This document shows positions 9,504 through 17,445 of a DNA stretch of 64,000 bases, piece after piece. Position 1 is the stretch's first letter. Every line of letters starts with the position of its first letter. The stretch is from positions 744,001-808,000 of the forward strand of contig CAVVIT010000006.1 in assembly GCA_963748405.1 (NCBI GenBank), in the 5' to 3' direction. The stretch comes from Fen-1273 sp963748405. GTDB taxonomy: Bacteria > Bacteroidota > Ignavibacteria > UBA10030 > UBA6906. A program made the translations under genes and the position numbers. The notes under the pieces were generated by a model. That model ran no database searches and was not told where the DNA came from. It worked only from the letters and a program-made list of their open reading frames with translations.

Positions 9504-9571
9504 CGGCGGCGCTCTGCGCCTGCCGATTGTTGTGAGCTGTATGGGAGTAGTCCCCGTCTCTTCATACGGGG
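9504..9571 (-). promoter_or_regulatory. Structured 5' leader of rng (two hairpins)
   Basis: In the transcript from the promoter at 9590-9618, two stem-loops form before the rng start. The first is CCCCGT/ACGGGG (9552-9557 with 9566-9571, 8-nt loop). The second is a 9-bp GC stem with a single bulged base and a 3-nt loop (9504-9525). Neither is followed by a U run, so they are not terminators. A structured leader that RNase E/G cuts to limit its own synthesis is known for E. coli rne; the same role here is inference. Confidence 0.45.
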
Positions 9572-9589
9572 CCTGAACTCTTCCCTGTT

Positions 9590-9618
9590 AAACTACGAAA
9601 TGTTCTACCTCTATGCAA
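9590..9618 (-). promoter_or_regulatory. Promoter of rng (TTGCAT-N17-TAGTTT)
   Basis: On the minus strand the -35 hexamer TTGCAT (9613-9618) and -10 hexamer TAGTTT (9590-9595) are 17 nt apart. The predicted start is near 9583, just downstream of the ffs terminator. It fits the TTG-N20-TAnnTT pattern seen at nine other sites in this window. Confidence 0.5.
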
Positions 9619-9640
9619 CACCCTTCTCCCCCCGCAAAAC

Positions 9641-9660
9641 GCAAAAAAATGAGGTCAAGC
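9641..9660 (-). terminator. Intrinsic terminator of ffs
   Basis: The closing stem of the SRP RNA (GAGGTCAAG pairing with CTTGACCTC) is followed at once by seven U residues (9643-9649) on the minus strand, so the RNA ends on its own hairpin plus U tract. Confidence 0.7.
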
Positions 9661-9750
9661 TCCCCTGCGTCACACTTTCCGTAACCGACCGTTGCTTCCT
9701 TCCGGACCTGGCGGAGTTGAGCTACTTACAGTTGCGCAGGACTTGACCTC
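9651..9750 (-). ncRNA. ffs: Signal recognition particle RNA, small bacterial type (4.5S)
   Basis: A 100-nt RNA that binds Ffh and targets membrane proteins to SecYEG. The diagnostic apical segment CCAGGTCCGGAAGGAAGCAA, with its GGAA tetraloop and asymmetric loop, is present on the minus strand. The two ends are complementary over nine bases (GAGGTCAAG and CTTGACCTC), with further pairing next to them (TCCTGCGC with the opposite arm), giving one long hairpin. It lacks an Alu domain. It lies 47 nt downstream of tRNA-Ala on the same strand and probably shares its promoter. Confidence 0.93.
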
Positions 9751-9797
9751 ACACTCGAAAAAGAAACGGCGGCTCCGGGGACAGACGAAGCCTGAAG

Positions 9798-9870
9798 TGG
9801 AGCTGATCGGGTTCGAACCGACGGCCTCCTCGTTGCGAACGAGGCGCTCTCCCAGCTGAGCTACAGCCCC
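9798..9870 (-). tRNA. tRNA-Ala, anticodon CGC
   Basis: A full cloverleaf of 73 nt folds on the minus strand. The acceptor stem is GGGGCTG/CAGCTCC with the alanine identity pair G3-U70. The D arm is GCTC/GAGC, the anticodon stem CCTCG/CGAGG with loop TTCGCAA (anticodon CGC at 9835-9837), and the T arm has TTCGAAC. The discriminator is A73. The 3' CCA is not encoded and must be added. It reads GCG codons. Confidence 0.95.
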
Positions 9871-9910
9871 ATGACCCGGAGGAATGTTCCCGGGCTGCGG
9901 ATTCCGTCGA

Positions 9911-9939
9911 AATATACTGTTTCAGGAAGTAACAATCAA
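9911..9939 (-). promoter_or_regulatory. Promoter of tRNA-Ala/ffs (TTGATT-N17-TATATT)
   Basis: The minus-strand -35 TTGATT (9934-9939) and -10 TATATT (9911-9916) are 17 nt apart. The start is expected near 9904, 34 nt before the mature tRNA 5' end. It lies back to back with the hrcA promoter. Confidence 0.6.
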
Positions 9940-9984
9940 TATCGGCAACCCGGTTCGTCACCCCCGGGGGGAGGCGGCGCAACC

Positions 9985-10013
9985 TTGACAAACCGGCCGT
10001 TATTGCGTAGATT
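9985..10013 (+). promoter_or_regulatory. Promoter of the hrcA operon (TTGACA-N17-TAGATT)
   Basis: A perfect TTGACA -35 (9985-9990), 17-nt spacer and TAGATT -10 (10008-10013). The start is expected near 10020, about 37 nt before hrcA. I found no CIRCE inverted repeat (TTAGCACTC-N9-GAGTGCTAA) in 9871-10056, so the operon does not seem to be repressed by HrcA at this promoter. Confidence 0.6.
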
Positions 10014-10056
10014 TTATGTTCGTGTGAAGTGGCACATTTTTTCTCAGGTTGAGGGC

Positions 10057-11106
10057 ATGGCAGGGGAACTGAACGAACGGGAACGCACGGTCCTCCACTA
10101 CGTGGTGCGGGATTTCATCGAGACCGCCACCCCGATCGGGTCCCGGTACATTTCCAGGCGGCACGAGGACGTCCTGGGGCTCAGTTCGGCGTCGATACGG
10201 AACGTGATGTCCGATCTCGAGTACCTGGGCTACATCAACCACCCTCACACTTCCGCCGGGAGGGTGCCCACCGACGTCGGCTACCGGTTCTATCTCGACA
10301 GCCTCATACGCATGGACGCCCTGTCGGCGACGGAGCAGAAGGCGATCCGCGAGGCCCTCAATTCCCGCGAAGAAGAGGACGAGCTCCTGAGAGAATCCTC
10401 CCGGCTCATCGGAAAGATCTCCCGGCAGCTCTGCGTGATCACCTCTCCCCGCCTTGCGAGCGGCACCCTCGAGCGGCTGGAGCTCGTCCCGATCGGCGGG
10501 ACGCGCGTCATGGTGGTCATTTCGATCAAGTCGGGGCTCGTGCGGACGATGATGCTCGAAGTCGCGAGCGAGATCGCCAGGGACAAGCTCGACGACATCG
10601 CGCGGTCGCTCAACGAGCGGATCGCGGGTCTGACGATCGAAGAGATCCGGACCACCTACGCCGAGCGGCTGAAGGAAAGCGCGGCCGACGATACGGGACT
10701 GGTCCGGCTGTTCATCGATTCGGTGGGGAAACTCCTTCCGCCCCCCGGGGCCGAGAAGCTGCACATCGGCGGGGCCGATTCGATCATCGGGCAGCCCGAG
10801 TTCGTGAACCCCTCGGAGTTCCGCAGCGTTATCGAGCTCATCAACGACGAGGAGATCATCATCCACGTCCTCGAAAAACACGAGGCGCCCCCTCCCGGGG
10901 TCAGGGTCGTCGTCGGCGAGGAGAACAACGACAGGAAGCTCGCGCCGTACAGCGTGATCACGGCGAGCTACGCCGCGGGGGACGTCACGGGGACGATCGG
11001 TCTGATCGGCCCGCGGAGAATGAACTACGCGCGCGTGATCCCCCTCGTGGACTACGTCGCGCGCACTATTTCAGAAATGTTCGGATCAACCAACAGGCAG
11101 CAATGA
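10057..11106 (+). CDS. hrcA: Heat-inducible transcription repressor HrcA
   Basis: Repressor that binds CIRCE elements and needs GroEL for activity. The 349-residue product has the N-terminal winged helix (LHYVVRDFIETATPIGSRYIS, SSASIRNVMSDLEYLGYI, SAGRVPTDVGYRFYLD), the inserted dimerisation domain, and the GAF-like C-terminal domain ending YARVIPLVDYVARTISEM. The ATG at 10057 follows GAGGG by 1-2 nt. The frame stays open further upstream, but that part crosses the promoter and has no family similarity. It overlaps grpE by 4 nt (ATGA), the usual hrcA-grpE-dnaJ order. Confidence 0.95.
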   Translation: MAGELNERERTVLHYVVRDFIETATPIGSRYISRRHEDVLGLSSASIRNVMSDLEYLGYINHPHTSAGRVPTDVGYRFYLDSLIRMDALSATEQKAIREALNSREEEDELLRESSRLIGKISRQLCVITSPRLASGTLERLELVPIGGTRVMVVISIKSGLVRTMMLEVASEIARDKLDDIARSLNERIAGLTIEEIRTTYAERLKESAADDTGLVRLFIDSVGKLLPPPGAEKLHIGGADSIIGQPEFVNPSEFRSVIELINDEEIIIHVLEKHEAPPPGVRVVVGEENNDRKLAPYSVITASYAAGDVTGTIGLIGPRRMNYARVIPLVDYVARTISEMFGSTNRQQ

Positions 11107-11735
11107 AGGACGAACAGGCACAGGGTCCGGCGGACGAACAGAGCGCCGGGGACGGTCAGGCAGGCGGATCACAGGATGCCCCGGGCGGGGAACCCGGCTC
11201 CGCCACGGATCAGATCGCGCGGGAACGGGACGAGGCGCTCACGTCGGCCCAGGCATACAAGGATCAGTTCCTCCGGAAGGCCGCGGAGTTCGAAAACTAC
11301 AAGCGGCGGTCGGAGGCGGAGTACCTGGGAACAGTCAGGAACGCCAACGAGTCGCTGATCAGCGCGCTCCTCCCGATCGTCGAGGACCTCACCCGGTCGC
11401 TCAAGGCGGGGGCCGCGCAGACGGACGGCGAGGCGTTCTACCGCGGCGTGGAACTCATCTACCAGAAGCTCATGAAGATCCTCGAAGCGCAGGGGCTCGC
11501 GCCGTTCGAATCCTCCGGCAGGCCGTTCGACGTGGACGTGCATGACGCCCTCCTCCAGGTGGTGAGGGACGACGTCCCCCCGGGGACGGTCATCGAGGAA
11601 ATCGCGCGGGGATACAGGCTCAATGACAGGGTGCTCCGGCACGCCAAAGTCATCGTCTCCGCAGGGCCCGAACCCGAGTCCGCTCCCGGGGAATCACCCG
11701 GCAGGTCCGGAAGCAAGGAGTCGACCCAGCACTGA
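11103..11735 (+). CDS. grpE: Nucleotide exchange factor GrpE
   Basis: Exchanges ADP for ATP on DnaK in the Hsp70 cycle. The 210-residue product has an acidic, low-complexity N-terminus, a long coiled coil (ARERDEALTSAQAYKDQFLR and on) and the C-terminal beta domain with GVELIYQKLMKILEAQGLAPF and FDVDVHDALLQV. The length is normal. Its start overlaps hrcA by 4 nt and its stop shares one base with the dnaJ start (TGATG). dnaK itself is not in the window. Confidence 0.95.
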   Translation: MKDEQAQGPADEQSAGDGQAGGSQDAPGGEPGSATDQIARERDEALTSAQAYKDQFLRKAAEFENYKRRSEAEYLGTVRNANESLISALLPIVEDLTRSLKAGAAQTDGEAFYRGVELIYQKLMKILEAQGLAPFESSGRPFDVDVHDALLQVVRDDVPPGTVIEEIARGYRLNDRVLRHAKVIVSAGPEPESAPGESPGRSGSKESTQH

Positions 11736-12904
11736 TGGCGAAACAGGACTACTACCAGATCCTCGGAGTCTCGCGGACCGCCACTCCCGAAGAGATCAAG
11801 AAATCGTACAGGAAGCTCGCGCTGCAGTTTCATCCCGACAGGAACCCGGGAAACAAGGAGGCCGAGGAGAAGTTCAAGGAGGCGGCGGAGGCCTACGAGG
11901 TCCTCGGCGACCCGACGAAGCGCCAGCGCTATGACCAGTACGGCCACGAGGGGATCCGCGGTACCGATTTCCGGCCGTTCACGGACGTCAACGACATTTT
12001 CAGCACGTTCGGCGACATATTCGGCGGCGGGCTCGGCGGCTCGATATTCGACGACATGTTCGGAACGCAGGGGAGAACCCGTTCCCGCGCCGCGGGCGGT
12101 TCCGCCGGGTCGGACCTGAAGATACGCCTGAAGCTTCCGCTCGAGGAGATCGCTTCCGGCGTCGAGAAGAAGCTGAAGATCAAAAAATGGAAACGGTGCG
12201 ACACGTGCAGCGGCACCGGCGCCCGCTCGACGGGAAGCATGACGACGTGCCCGGCCTGCAACGGTTCGGGGGAGATCCGCCAGGTCTCCCGGTCGGTCTT
12301 CGGCCAGTTCGTGAACATCGCGACGTGCCAGAACTGCGGCGGGGATGGAAAGGTCATCAAGGAGCCGTGCCAGGCGTGCCACGGCGACGGCAGGGTCCAG
12401 GGTGACGCGACGATCAAAGTGCAGATCCCCGCGGGCGTCAGCGAGGGAAACTACATCCCCCTGCGCGGTGAAGGGAACGTCGGAAAACGCGGCGGCCCTT
12501 CCGGGGACATCATCGTCGTCATCGAGGAAGAGCCCCACACGGTGTTCACCCGCAACGGGGACGACGTGATCCTCGACCTCATCGTCAGTTTTCCCGAAGC
12601 CGCGATCGGCGGGGACATCGAGGTGCCGACGCTCAACGGACGGGCGCGCCTGAAGGTCGATCCGGGGACCCAGTCGGGGAGAATCCTGAGGATGCGCGAC
12701 AAGGGGATCCCCCACCTCAACAGCTTCGGCCGGGGAGACCAGCTCGTCCGGGTCAATGTCTGGATCCCCACCACGCTCAACGCCCGCGAAAAACAGGCGC
12801 TCAAAGAGATGGGCGAATCGGAGAACTTCCACCCGAGAGAAGGAGACCGCTCGGCGAACTCCGACAAGAGCTTCTTTGGAAGGATGAAAAAGGCCTTTTC
12901 CTGA
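11735..12904 (+). CDS. dnaJ: Chaperone DnaJ (type I Hsp40)
   Basis: Co-chaperone that delivers clients to DnaK and stimulates its ATPase. Residues 4-70 are the J domain with the HPD tripeptide at 33-35. A Gly/Phe-rich linker follows. The zinc region has four CxxCxGxG-like repeats near 155 (CDTCSGTG), 171 (CPACNGSG), 198 (CQNCGGDG) and 212 (CQACHGDG). The client-binding beta domains run to the C-terminus. At 389 residues it is full length. It is tightly coupled to grpE, and the next gene (comEA) begins 7 nt downstream. Confidence 0.97.
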   Translation: MAKQDYYQILGVSRTATPEEIKKSYRKLALQFHPDRNPGNKEAEEKFKEAAEAYEVLGDPTKRQRYDQYGHEGIRGTDFRPFTDVNDIFSTFGDIFGGGLGGSIFDDMFGTQGRTRSRAAGGSAGSDLKIRLKLPLEEIASGVEKKLKIKKWKRCDTCSGTGARSTGSMTTCPACNGSGEIRQVSRSVFGQFVNIATCQNCGGDGKVIKEPCQACHGDGRVQGDATIKVQIPAGVSEGNYIPLRGEGNVGKRGGPSGDIIVVIEEEPHTVFTRNGDDVILDLIVSFPEAAIGGDIEVPTLNGRARLKVDPGTQSGRILRMRDKGIPHLNSFGRGDQLVRVNVWIPTTLNAREKQALKEMGESENFHPREGDRSANSDKSFFGRMKKAFS

Positions 12905-12911
12905 TTGCCGC

Positions 12912-13379
12912 ATGCTGACCCTGACCGATCTGCAGCACAGGCTCGGGTTCACGCGGAACGAAGTGATCGTGATCCTCTTCCTCGCCTCGGGCCTCCTCGC
13001 CGGATCGGCGATCCGGTACTTCCGGGCGGAAACGCCCCCCGCCCCGGAGATCCCCGCCGCGTCCGCGTACGCGGCACAGGACAGCGAGTTCGCCGCGCGC
13101 GCGCGGCAGGCACCGCTTCCCCCGCACCCGGACGCGCACGCAGGGGAACTTCGTGCCTCGAGCAGGAAAACGCTCCCCGACTCCGCGGGGATCGACATCA
13201 ACGGCGCCTCCGAGGAGGATCTCCTCCGGCTTCCGGGGATCGGCCGGGCGTACGCACGCCGGATCATCGCCTACCGCACCGCCCGCGGGCCGTTCAGAGC
13301 CGCCGACGATCTGCTGAATGTCCCGGGGATCGGCGAGAAGAGATTCCGGGCCCTCCGCCCGTTCGTGACCGTACGTTGA
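12912..13379 (+). CDS. ComEA-type helix-hairpin-helix protein
   Basis: A 155-residue protein with one N-terminal membrane segment (about residues 17-36), a flexible Pro/Ala-rich linker, and two helix-hairpin-helix motifs at 100-155 (IDINGASEEDLLRLPGIGRAYARRI and VPGIGEKRFRALRPF). That is the ComEA layout. ComEA binds DNA outside the cytoplasmic membrane during natural transformation, but short HhH proteins of this type also occur without competence. The start is 7 nt after dnaJ, so it belongs to that transcript. No comEC is in the window. Confidence 0.8.
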   Translation: MLTLTDLQHRLGFTRNEVIVILFLASGLLAGSAIRYFRAETPPAPEIPAASAYAAQDSEFAARARQAPLPPHPDAHAGELRASSRKTLPDSAGIDINGASEEDLLRLPGIGRAYARRIIAYRTARGPFRAADDLLNVPGIGEKRFRALRPFVTVR

Positions 13380-13403
13380 CTCACAATCCCCTTTTTCGCA
13401 TAT

Positions 13404-14348
13404 TTGACGCTTGCAGGGGGTACCTCTCACTTACCGGTTCAAACGTTGTCACCGCAAGACCTCATCGTGGGACTGAGCATCAGCGGGGGGGGCATACAGG
13501 CCGTCGAAATCGACAGGTCGGGCCCCACCACGACGCTCCTGTCCATCGACGAATGGGAGAATACGCTCTCGGGTGCTTCATCGAACGGCTCGGGGGCGGG
13601 ACAGCAGGAATTCCAGCGGCTGTTCGGCAAGTTCGTCCGGGAAAACCGGATACGCGCCGGCAGGGTGTCGATTTCGATCGACACGTCCATGCTGTTCCTG
13701 AATTCCATGCCGATCGACCAGGGGCTCACCCGGAGCGAGATCAACGACCACGTCAAGTGGGAGCTTTCCCAGTATTTCCCCGGCATCAACGCGGCGGATT
13801 TCATCACCGACGTCCACATACTGACGGAACGGGCGAACGACCCGTACAACGAGGCGCTCAGCGTCTCCGTCCGCCGGGGGGATGCCGTCACGATACAGAA
13901 GGCGGCAAAGGCGGCGGGGATGGAGCTTGCGATCGTCGATGCCGACCACTTCGCCGCGGACACCGCGCTGAGGATCAACTATCCGGATACGTACCGGAAA
14001 TACATCGCGCTGATCGGGGTCAAGGAGAACCGGCTCGACGTCAGCCTGATGCGGAACGGCAGCCTGGAATCCTACCGCTACATCATCGTCCAGTCCAACC
14101 AGGAAATCATACAGGGGATCGCTTCCCTGGCGCGCAAGACGCCCGGCATTTACTCGATGACCGTGTACGGCCCGTACCTCGACAGGGACCTGCTGACGCA
14201 GATCCGGCGGGGGTGCCCGATCCTCGTGGAGGCGCTCAATCCCCTCCGTCACGTCAACGTGTCCGACTCCCTCCGGCTCGCGGATCATCTGACCGTCCCC
14301 TCCTACCGCTTCGCGGCCGCCGTCGGCGTCGCCCTCCGCAGGGATTGA
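13404..14348 (+). CDS. PilM-like actin-fold protein
   Basis: About 300-314 residues resembling the PilM/actin-like ATPase fold that organises type IV pilus or type II secretion platforms from the cytoplasm. It starts with an LIVGLSISGGGIQAVEI strand pair, then VSISIDTSMLFLNSMPI, EINDHVKWELSQYFPG and IVDADHFAADTALRINYP, which follow the PilM pattern. The usual partners (pilN, pilO, pilQ) are absent nearby, and the classical PilM N-terminal phosphate loop (GxSxK) is not exact (SISGGGIQ). The start is unclear: TTG 13404 or TTG 13446, neither with a good ribosome site. The fold assignment is moderate; the role is inference. Confidence 0.6.
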   Translation: MTLAGGTSHLPVQTLSPQDLIVGLSISGGGIQAVEIDRSGPTTTLLSIDEWENTLSGASSNGSGAGQQEFQRLFGKFVRENRIRAGRVSISIDTSMLFLNSMPIDQGLTRSEINDHVKWELSQYFPGINAADFITDVHILTERANDPYNEALSVSVRRGDAVTIQKAAKAAGMELAIVDADHFAADTALRINYPDTYRKYIALIGVKENRLDVSLMRNGSLESYRYIIVQSNQEIIQGIASLARKTPGIYSMTVYGPYLDRDLLTQIRRGCPILVEALNPLRHVNVSDSLRLADHLTVPSYRFAAAVGVALRRD

Positions 14349-14352
14349 CCGC

Positions 14353-14919
14353 ATGAGGGTGATCGGCGGGTTGTACCGGGGGAGGACGATTCGCACTGTG
14401 GCAGACCTGTCCGTCCGCCCCGCGACCGACAGGGTGCGGCAGACCGTGTTCGACATGCTGATGAACAGAATCGAGTTCGAGGGGGCGCGCGTGCTGGACC
14501 TCTTCGCCGGGAGCGGAAGCCTGGGGATCGAATCCCTCAGCCGGGGAGCGGCCCACGCGACGTTCGTGGAGCACGATCACGACGCGGCGGAGTTCATCGA
14601 GCTCAACCTGCGCACGCTCGGGTGCACCGGGGAGTCGCTCGTCGTCGAAACGGACGCCGTGGCGTTCATCCGTCCCGACGCCGGTCTCTTCGATCTCATA
14701 TTCGCCGACCCCCCGTACGCGTTCGGCCGCACCGCAGACATCCCCGGTATCGTCGCCTCGAGCGGCATACTCAGGCCGGGGGGGTACCTCCTCATCGAGC
14801 ATGCCGGAGGCCTCCCGTTCCCCCCCGCACCGGGCCTTGCCCCGGGACCCGTGAAACGATTCGGAAGGACACACGTCACGTTTTTCAGGCCGACTATCGG
14901 AAGGGACACCCCGCCATGA
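14353..14919 (+). CDS. rsmD: 16S rRNA (guanine(966)-N(2))-methyltransferase RsmD
   Basis: Methylates G966 of 16S rRNA using S-adenosylmethionine. The 188-residue product begins MRVIGGLYRGRTI and has RPATDRVRQTVFDML, the SAM-binding VLDLFAGSGSLGIESLSRGA (residues 47-66) and the catalytic DPPY at 119-122. It overlaps coaD by 4 nt (ATGA), a pairing found in many bacteria that reinforces both calls. Confidence 0.95.
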   Translation: MRVIGGLYRGRTIRTVADLSVRPATDRVRQTVFDMLMNRIEFEGARVLDLFAGSGSLGIESLSRGAAHATFVEHDHDAAEFIELNLRTLGCTGESLVVETDAVAFIRPDAGLFDLIFADPPYAFGRTADIPGIVASSGILRPGGYLLIEHAGGLPFPPAPGLAPGPVKRFGRTHVTFFRPTIGRDTPP

Positions 14920-15401
14920 AAGAGCGCGTCGCACTGTATCCCGGCACGTTCGACCCGATCACGTACGGGCATATCGACGTGGTCCGCCGTGCCACGGAGC
15001 TGTTTTCCCGGGTCGTGGTCCTTGTCGCCCGGAACTCCTCGAAAAGGCCGATGTTCACCGAAGAGGAGCGTGCCGCGATGATCCGGGAAGTATTCCGCGG
15101 AAACAGGCGCGTGGAGGTGGACGGCTTCAACGGGCTCCTGGTGGACTATGCGCGGAAGCGGAAAGCCTCGGTCATCATCCGGGGGCTCCGCGCGGTTTCC
15201 GATTTCGAGTACGAATTCCAGATGGCCCTGACGAACAGGAAACTTGCACCGACGATCGACACGATCTTCCTCGTCCCCCACGAGAGATACACGTACCTGA
15301 ACTCCACGATCGTCCGGGAGGTGGCGCGCCTGGGAGGAGACGTGTCCGATTTCGTCCCCCCAGGCGTCAGGCGAAGGCTCCTCGCACGGGCGAAAGGCTG
15401 A
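14916..15401 (+). CDS. coaD: Pantetheine-phosphate adenylyltransferase
   Basis: Fourth step of coenzyme A synthesis: joins 4'-phosphopantetheine and ATP to dephospho-CoA. The 161-residue product has the nucleotidyltransferase signature TFDPITYGHIDV with TYGH at 16-19, RGLRAVSDFEYEFQMALTNR, and the NSTIVRE loop that stands for the usual ISSTxxR. The length is that of bacterial enzymes. The ATG is inside the end of rsmD. Confidence 0.96.
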   Translation: MKERVALYPGTFDPITYGHIDVVRRATELFSRVVVLVARNSSKRPMFTEEERAAMIREVFRGNRRVEVDGFNGLLVDYARKRKASVIIRGLRAVSDFEYEFQMALTNRKLAPTIDTIFLVPHERYTYLNSTIVREVARLGGDVSDFVPPGVRRRLLARAKG

Positions 15402-15409
15402 GCGGGGCG

Positions 15410-16600
15410 ATGCGCGGGATTTCCGAGAAGATACGGCTCCTGGAGGAATCGCAGACGCTCCTGCTGACGCAGAGGGCGCGCGCGTTGCAGGAGGCGGGCG
15501 CCGACGTGGTCAGCCTGACCGCGGGGGAGCCCGATTTCGCAACGCCCGTCCATATCAAGGAGGCCGCCGTACGGGCGATCGACGCCGACTTCACCCACTA
15601 CACGGCGAACCAGGGAACGGCCGAACTCATCGCGGCAGTGATCGACAAGTTCGCGGAGGACAACGGCCTCCGCTTCACACCGCCCCAGGTGCTCGTGTCG
15701 ACAGGGGCGAAACAGTCGATATTCAACGCCCTCTCGGCGATGCTGAACCCGGGGGACGAGGTCCTGATCCCGTCGCCGTACTGGGTGAGTTATCCCGCGA
15801 TCGTCGCGCTGGCCGACGGGGTCCCCGTCGTCGTCCCCTTCCCCGCCGGCGCCTTCCGCCCCGACGCCGGCGCGCTGCGCCGCGCACTCACCCCCAGGAC
15901 GCGTGCGATCATACTGAACACCCCGTGCAACCCGACGGGGGTCGTGTTCACGCGCACGGAAGCGGAAGAGATCGCCGCCGTCGTTCGGGAAGCGGACCTC
16001 ACCGTGATCAGCGACGAGATCTACGAAAAAATGGTCTTCGACGGGAAGAAGCACGTCAGCATCGGCGCACTCGACGGGATGCAGGACCGGGTCGTCACGG
16101 TCAACGGGGTGTCGAAAGCGTATGCCATGACCGGATGGCGCATCGGGTACATGGGGGGCCCGGAGGACATCATCAGGGGTGCCGCCAAGGTGCAGGGGCA
16201 GGTGACGAACAACGCCAACTCCATCGCCCAGAAGGCGACGGTCGCCGCACTCAGGGGGCCGCAGGGTCCGATCGAGGCGATGCGGGGAGAGTTCCAGCGC
16301 CGGCGCGACTACGTCGCCCGCCGGCTCGCAGGCGCGTCCGTGAAGGACATTCCTCCCGCCGAGGGTGCGATGTTCTTCTTCCCCGGCGTCGGACACCTGT
16401 TCGGGAAGAAGGCCCGGGGGAAGCCGGTCAGGAACGCCTCTGACGTCGTCGAGCACCTCCTGGAACACCACCACGTCGCGATCGTGCCGGGGGACGCGTT
16501 CGGTTCCCCCGCTCACGTCAGGATTTCGTTCGCCGCTTCGATGGAGGATCTTGAAAAAGGGATCGACCGGTTCATCCGGGGAATACAGGAAATTCAGTAA
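15410..16600 (+). CDS. Class I pyridoxal-phosphate aminotransferase (aspartate aminotransferase type)
   Basis: Transfers an amino group between amino and keto acids, most likely aspartate and 2-oxoglutarate. The 396-residue protein has TAGEPDFATP, YTANQGTAELI, ILNTPCNPTG (binds the cofactor ring), SDEIYEKMVFDG and VSKAYAMTGWRIGYMGG, in which Lys236 forms the Schiff base. This is the subgroup I-gamma arrangement of Thermus/Bacillus aspartate aminotransferases. Some relatives also act on prephenate or aromatic substrates, which sequence alone cannot exclude. It starts 8 nt after coaD. Confidence 0.9.
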   Translation: MRGISEKIRLLEESQTLLLTQRARALQEAGADVVSLTAGEPDFATPVHIKEAAVRAIDADFTHYTANQGTAELIAAVIDKFAEDNGLRFTPPQVLVSTGAKQSIFNALSAMLNPGDEVLIPSPYWVSYPAIVALADGVPVVVPFPAGAFRPDAGALRRALTPRTRAIILNTPCNPTGVVFTRTEAEEIAAVVREADLTVISDEIYEKMVFDGKKHVSIGALDGMQDRVVTVNGVSKAYAMTGWRIGYMGGPEDIIRGAAKVQGQVTNNANSIAQKATVAALRGPQGPIEAMRGEFQRRRDYVARRLAGASVKDIPPAEGAMFFFPGVGHLFGKKARGKPVRNASDVVEHLLEHHHVAIVPGDAFGSPAHVRISFAASMEDLEKGIDRFIRGIQEIQ

Positions 16601-16612
16601 CGGGGGAGATCC

Positions 16613-17011
16613 ATGCCGACGTACGAGTATCTGTGCAGGAAGTGCGGCCACACGTTCGAAGAATTCCAGTCGATGACCGAGGAGCCCCTCACGCGGTGCC
16701 CGAAGTGCGGCACCGACAACCTTGCGCGGGTCATGGGGACCGGCGGAGGGATCATATTCAAGGGGAGCGGCTTCTACATCACCGACTACAGGAAGACCGG
16801 CGGTTCCAGCGCGGGGGACGGGGCGAAACGGGAGAAAGAGAAGAAGGAGAAGGCGAAGAGCGCCCCGGAGGGAAAACCGGACGCCCCGAAGGACGGGGGA
16901 AAACCGGAATCGAAGAAGGAATCAGGGGGTGACGCACCCGGTAAAGGGACCCCCGGGTCTCAGCCCTCCCCGCCTCCGCCCCCGTCGGGGCCGCCGGAGA
17001 AGAAGGACTGA
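16613..17011 (+). CDS. FmdB-family zinc ribbon protein
   Basis: A 132-residue protein with an N-terminal zinc ribbon (MPTYEYLCRKCGHTFEEFQSM ... CPKCG), the FmdB/CxxC regulatory-protein pattern, followed by a long Lys/Glu/Pro/Gly-rich, probably disordered tail. FmdB was named as a putative regulator of formamidase genes, but a molecular role is not established for most members. It closes the hrcA operon. The gene ends 29 nt from the convergent gene at 17041, with a 6-bp GACCGG/CCGGTC hairpin and GTGA loop (17012-17027) between them that has no U tract. Confidence 0.85.
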   Translation: MPTYEYLCRKCGHTFEEFQSMTEEPLTRCPKCGTDNLARVMGTGGGIIFKGSGFYITDYRKTGGSSAGDGAKREKEKKEKAKSAPEGKPDAPKDGGKPESKKESGGDAPGKGTPGSQPSPPPPPSGPPEKKD

Positions 17012-17040
17012 GACCGGGTGACCGGTCGAACGCGGATCCG

Positions 17041-17445
17041 TTACGTTCCCTTTTTCATCATCGCCGGTTTGCCGGGGGTGGCTTCCTTCAGCGACGTGAG
17101 CGTCATCGTCCCTTCTCCGACCGTCCCCTTCGCCACGAAGAACATCCCTTTCTCGCGCTTCGATTTCTCGATCAGGCTCTTCGCCATCGCGCTCCCCTTC
17201 TCGTCAAACTTGTAGTACTTCCCGTCGGACATGATCCCGAATCCGCTCGCGGCGCAGTGATCGTCCAGGGCGCAGTCCTTCGAGTGTCCTTCGGCCTTTT
17301 CCATCGCGTTCTCCTTCGCCGCCATCTTCGTCCCGCACATCTGGTCAACGACGTAGCCCTTGAGCGTCACGGGCTTCGATTCCTGAGCGCCGGCCGTCAG
17401 TACGAACGAAAGCACGATGATACACAGTGCACAGAGGTACTTCAT
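17041..17445 (-). CDS. Small secreted cysteine-containing protein, unknown function
   Basis: A 134-residue product with a clear signal peptide (MKYLCALCIIVLSFVLTAGAQ) and a mature domain containing VVDQMCGTKM, GHSKDCALDDHCAASGFG and DGKYYKFDEKG. The spaced cysteines plus His, Met and Asp residues could bind a metal or heme-like ligand, but no known site is matched. I believe I have seen similar proteins in other environmental bacteria without an assigned role. ATG 17445 has GGGAG upstream. The 97-nt gap to lptB contains G- and C-rich hairpins but no clear terminator, so it may or may not be part of the lpt operon. Confidence 0.65.
   Translation of the reverse strand: MKYLCALCIIVLSFVLTAGAQESKPVTLKGYVVDQMCGTKMAAKENAMEKAEGHSKDCALDDHCAASGFGIMSDGKYYKFDEKGSAMAKSLIEKSKREKGMFFVAKGTVGEGTMTLTSLKEATPGKPAMMKKGT

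Noticed and set aside
9541..9600. A second tRNA-like fold in the rng leader (GTAGTTTAACAGGG ... minus strand)
   Set aside because: The D-arm-like start is there, but no T-loop (TTCRA) or matching acceptor follows.
9393..9746. A plus-strand ORF across the rng leader and the SRP RNA
   Set aside because: It runs through the SRP RNA gene and the hairpins on the other strand; the protein has no family features.
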